Below, one piece after another: positions 62,138 to 64,000 of a stretch of 64,000 nucleotides of DNA. Origin of the DNA: Panonychus citri. Lineage: Eukaryota > Arthropoda > Arachnida > Trombidiformes > Tetranychidae. The first letter of the stretch is position 1; every line of letters starts with the position of its first letter. The position numbers and the translations under genes were made by a program. A model generated the notes under the pieces. It was not told the DNA's origin, did no database searches, and saw only the letters and a list, made by a program, of their open reading frames with translations. The stretch spans positions 1,054,001-1,118,000 of the forward strand of contig NW_026515438.1 in the NCBI RefSeq assembly GCF_014898815.1, read 5' to 3'.

Positions 62138-64000
62138 AGAGAAAAGGAGAATCTTTAAATTTTAAAGAAAAAAAAGTTCTATTCATTTCGAATATGTTGC
62201 GTTTTAAGTTTCAATTTTAAGTTCGATTCAAATTCAACTTAAGGGTTCGAAAGCTCTGACAAAATGGCTGAAAAAAAACAGAAAAGAAAATGTTGCAAGT
62301 GCTTCTTGTATTTATAAAAAGTTCTGATTCAAGACTAAGTTCGTAGACGAAATTTAAAAAGACAAGAAAAAAATACTTGGAACTCTCAGAGAAATTTGTG
62401 AGCTATCAATTAATTTAGAATTTTTTTTTTCGAAAATTTCATCACAACTTATCCCAATTCTATCAAATAATCAGAATTTATTGCACCTTCCAAATTAATT
62501 AATTCATTAACTATCATGATGGAATATGAATTAACATGTTGTCAACATTTAACTAACAGTATAATTAATTTCATGATTAGTATTCAAAGGTTTTCATGAA
62601 TTTATCACATTATAATGTGTACACAAAATGATACATGAACATGTAAATTGTAATCAATTGATAATCAGTTGACAATAAATAAGTTAATCAACAATTTAGA
62701 CAATAATCTAATTAGATTGCTAATTATAAACCTTTTTCTTACTTTCAATTGGATTTACTGTTAATTAATCTTAAGTGTTGAAAGCAAAAAAAGAGATAAA
62801 ATCTACTGGGAGTAAATTGAACTTGAGTCTGATTCATTACTCATGATGGAAATCATGTAATCATAATAATGATAAGTATTACAATCTAATAATAATGGTC
62901 AAGAAATAACAAGATGATTAGTTTAAGTCTTTGGGTTTAAGTAATATAACAATAATGTTAATGGTCAAGTTAATAAATTAATGGTCAACCCTCTCAAATA
63001 TTTCATACCGATTAACATTTAATGGTCAGTATATGAACTATTCAGTGATTCATACAGTTTTTGCAATCCAAATCATTATCCAAAAGGTTATCACAATTAC
63101 AATCAAGTTCATGTGAGCTAATTTTCATCACAAGAATACCTTTGGTCATCTTAACATGGGAAAACCAAGCAACTGTCCAGTTTTGAAACTTTTTCATTCC
63201 TAATAATCAGGGACAATTTTACTCGGCTCTCTTTAGCATTTGTTGTGCGACTGTACAAATTAAGTATTAGCGATTAGTATTTTGTTGGAAGAGAGAGAGA
63301 CAGAGACAAGATGATGAGGATAATGATGATGGCGAAAAGACCAACGCCCATTACATCAGTTAGATTTACTTTACTCACTCAATTAATACTTTTATCATCA
63401 TCACCACGATAAGATGGTTAAGCTTTTCCAACATCTTTATCATGTACTTATCATCATTATCATGATGAATCCAGAATAATGATAAATGTATTATTACTCA
63501 TTGATGAATATGGATCTTTGTAAATCTCATCAACCAGGAAGATTATGTCAATCACATTAACTTGTGATTATCGTGGTTTATTATGAAATGAATGCCGATA
63601 AAAATATCGATATAAATCAGAACTTTTTGTAACAATTGAATTTCCATGATTTTACTTGTTCAATTGTTGAGCTTTAATTGGTTTCGCTGTTTGTTTGGCT
63701 CCTAATTAATTTCTTATCGATTGTAAAATATTACTATTTGTACCGTTAATGATTGAATAAATATTGATCAAGAAAATGGAAAAGGTTAATTCGTTATCAT
63801 GAAATTTCATCCAAACTCTGAGATGTAATCATGAAATTAATACAAATTTTTTTATTCTTGACTTTTGTTATCTATTATTATAATTCCCTGTGTATTGAGA
63901 TATAATAATTATCTCAACATATATACTGAGATATTGACATAATATTGATTATTATAAAAAAAAACTTTTCTATTTTCATTTCAATAACATAAAGACTTCA
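62138..64000. other. Noncoding right end
   Basis: AT-rich sequence, no recognised gene or large repeat. A short GA tract is at about 63289-63306. Confidence 0.5.

Noticed and set aside
1..64000. CRISPR arrays, operons, Shine-Dalgarno sites, prophage
   Set aside because: The DNA is clearly eukaryotic with spliced genes; the only regular repeats are microsatellites and the large duplications.

Overview
The window is eukaryotic nuclear DNA: AT-rich (roughly 70% A+T by eye), with GT-AG introns from about 70 bp to about 7 kb, many (CT/GA)n and (GAT/ATC)n microsatellites, and animal gene families. A Beaten-path-type immunoglobulin gene, a CA10/11-type carbonic anhydrase-related protein and a NELL-type VWC/EGF protein together point to an arthropod. 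An AT-rich chelicerate such as a mite is my guess; the sequence does not prove it.

Layout. (1) 722-6840, minus: eight 5' exons, about half, of phosphoribosylformylglycinamidine synthase (PFAS), continuing off the left edge. (2) about 7.69-22.33 kb: a very large imperfect palindrome with two ~6.8-kb arms around a ~1.05-kb unique spacer. Each arm carries a NELL-like gene, copy A on minus and copy B on plus, head to head; both carry short frameshifting deletions. (3) about 23.2-28.2 kb: diverged sequence with a few protein-like open exons I cannot assign. (4) about 28.6-33.8 kb: a third NELL-like copy (C, minus) whose reading frame is intact. At 34.95-35.33 kb lies a small inverted remnant of the sequence that follows the NELL gene in the other copies. 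(5) 36.64-45.72 kb, minus: a complete eight-exon carbonic anhydrase-related protein. (6) 45.7-51.4 kb: intergenic DNA with a small hairpin element near 47.5 kb and two unassigned ORFs. (7) 51.39-59.98 kb, minus: the 3' part of a beat-like gene with a duplicated second Ig domain. (8) 60-64 kb: mostly noncoding, with an unassigned plus-strand open exon near 62 kb.

PFAS is a purine-synthesis enzyme. The NELL-like, CARP and beat-like products are all predicted to be secreted or cell-surface proteins of types often used in nervous-system signalling. Nothing suggests they form an operon-like unit.

The most notable content is the NELL locus: a palindrome plus a third copy whose similarity is a patchwork, with near-identical tracts abutting diverged homologous flanks. 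That pattern suggests ongoing gene conversion or, for the palindrome, possible misassembly. The intact copy C predicts a NELL-like protein that begins with its own signal peptide and lacks the N-terminal thrombospondin/laminin-G module of classical NELL proteins. A CpG-rich hairpin is retained in all three copies downstream of the third exon despite substitutions in both arms.
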